From Lachnospiraceae bacterium (GTDB lineage Bacteria; Bacillota; Clostridia; Lachnospirales; Lachnospiraceae): a stretch of DNA of 54,326 nt. The notes beneath the pieces were generated by a model. The model was not told the DNA's origin. It saw nothing but the letters and a program-made list of their open reading frames with translations, and did no database searches. This document shows, one piece after another, positions 53,412 to 54,326 of the stretch. Position numbers and translations under genes: made by a program. Numbering within the stretch: the first letter of the stretch is position 1; each line of letters opens with the position of its first letter. The DNA lies in NCBI GenBank assembly GCA_004557975.1, contig SFEV01000012.1:1-54326 (forward strand), in the 5' to 3' direction.

Positions 53412-54326
53412 TTAGGCTAACGAAGTTTCCTCGGTGCCATTAGTTTCCATAGGAGCATTGGAAACGCTGGGCACAATGGGATTATCGACAGCGCTGGTTC
53501 CAGAGGATTCGTCGTCCGTGTCCGGCTCAGCAGATTCTTCGCCTGCGTCCGGCTCAACAGATTCTTCGCCTGCGTCTGGCTCAGCAGATTCTTCGCTCGC
53601 GTCCGGCTCAACAGATTCTTCGCCTGCGTCTGGCTCAGCAGATTCTTCGCTCGCGTCCGGCTCAGCAGATTCTTCGCCTGCGTCTGGTTCAGCAGATTTT
53701 TCGCCTGCGTCCGGCTCAGCAGATTCTTCGCCTGCGTCCGGCTCAGTTGGTTCGTCGAAGACTTTACACAACAACATCGATGCTTTCACCGTAGTCTGTA
53801 CTTTTGCCTGAATGGTCGCCGTCGCGGTAGCACTGCTGTAATCCGCCGCCTCGAAGTTGCCGCCATATAAGCTGGTTACTGTGCCTGTCAGCGATAGAAC
53901 CCCGCCATTCGGCTTGGGTACGTCAACGCTTCCACTGGTCGCGCCGGCTGCGATGTTAACAGGGTAAGCAGTGCTGCCCACGTTCACCGTAACAACCGCT
54001 TCCGTCTGTGCCGCGTTGGACAGGCTCACGGTGAAGGTCACAGCACTCTCGCTAATGTTGCTCGCGGAGAGGGAGACGGTGGTAGTATCTATGGTATCGC
54101 TGATGGTCGCCGTTGCGGTAGCACTGCTGTAATCCACCGCCTCGAAGTTGCCGCCGGTGATGCCGGTTACCGTGCCTGTCAGCCTGATCGCGTCAATGTA
54201 CGGATCCTCACCATTATGGGGCACGTCAACGCTTCCGCTGGTCGCACCGGCAGCGATGTTAACAGGGTAAGCAGTGCCGCCCACGTTCACCGTAACAACC
54301 GCATTCGTCTGTGCCGCGTTGGACAG
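53412..54326 (-). CDS. Adhesin-like protein with Ig-like repeats and an acidic nonapeptide tail (partial, 5' end outside window)
   Basis: About 304 codons of the C-terminus are visible; the frame is open at the right edge. Two copies of a ~85-100-aa beta-rich repeat are seen, marked by SNISESAVTFTVSLSNAAQT, VNVGSTAYPVNIAAGATSGS and GGNFEAADYSSATATATI. These resemble the Ig-like repeats of large RTX-type or other giant bacterial adhesins. Then comes a tail of nine nonapeptides (ESAEPDAGE-like). The end (ETNGTEETSLA) has no LPxTG, membrane helix or other anchor, which is unusual for a Gram-positive surface protein. It could be secreted, held by its N-terminus, or truncated by the adjacent repeat region. 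DNA repeats of the two Ig-like units are near-identical, showing recent duplication. Confidence 0.75.
   Translation of the reverse strand: MSNAAQTNAVVTVNVGGTAYPVNIAAGATSGSVDVPHNGEDPYIDAIRLTGTVTGITGGNFEAVDYSSATATATISDTIDTTTVSLSASNISESAVTFTVSLSNAAQTEAVVTVNVGSTAYPVNIAAGATSGSVDVPKPNGGVLSLTGTVTSLYGGNFEAADYSSATATATIQAKVQTTVKASMLLCKVFDEPTEPDAGEESAEPDAGEKSAEPDAGEESAEPDASEESAEPDAGEESVEPDASEESAEPDAGEESVEPDAGEESAEPDTDDESSGTSAVDNPIVPSVSNAPMETNGTEETSLA
53506..53750. repeat. 27-bp tandem repeats, nine units
   Basis: Nine near-identical 27-bp units encode the acidic nonapeptide tail of the adhesin-like protein. Confidence 0.9.

Overview
The window reads as chromosome of a spore-forming Firmicute, most likely a gut Lachnospiraceae (Clostridia). 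This rests on gene order and family resemblance, not on a search. Supporting signs are a Bacillus/Clostridium-type dcw cluster, a PASTA kinase/PP2C pair, a Spo0E-like small protein, strong AGGAGG ribosome binding sites, vegetative promoters with 17-nt spacers, and mid-range GC. Every gene I support is on the minus strand, so transcription runs from high to low coordinates.

Cell-wall block (1-13.5 kb): the dcw cluster reads mraZ, rsmH, ftsL, a division PBP (ftsI), a second SpoVD-like PBP, mraY, murD, ftsW/spoVE and murA; murA is cut by the left edge. It starts at a promoter followed by four GTGG boxes at exact 10-nt spacing, the likely MraZ operator. A terminator-like hairpin with a possible sigma-E promoter lies between the two PBPs. 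Upstream are a 50-aa Spo0E-like gene, lgt and ychF.

Translation/wall/kinase block (13.6-27.2 kb): one tight run from a promoter before murE through priA, def, fmt, a zinc peptidase, rsmB, rlmN, the phosphatase prpC, the PASTA kinase prkC and rsgA to rpe, ending in a terminator. It joins precursor synthesis, translation initiation, rRNA modification, ribosome assembly and PASTA kinase signalling.

Metabolic block (27.2-36 kb): mnmM, a D-2-hydroxyacid dehydrogenase, glutamate synthase (gltB, gltD) and a CPBP membrane protease. The gltB promoter overlaps a cre-like site.

Surface/signalling block (36-47 kb): an orphan transmembrane kinase with a helical outer domain, a roughly 970-aa repeat-stalk surface protein, a YARHG-domain protein and a TcaA-like exported protein. 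This is followed by a second unit of an HD protein, an amidase fused to a class-A beta-lactamase-like domain, and an aldo/keto reductase. The four-gene kinase locus is the best candidate for an undescribed system.

Right part (47-54.3 kb): an ammonium transporter fused to a PII domain with a structured 3' region and a terminator in its 5' leader; a HAD phosphatase whose 3' end is duplicated; a small membrane protein behind two tandem LexA-type boxes; a CapA-like protein; an AraC/GH172 gene chimera; tRNA-Arg(ACG); a possible interspersed repeat; and the C-terminal part of a repetitive adhesin-like protein running off the right edge. I saw no CRISPR array, rRNA, integrase or transposase.
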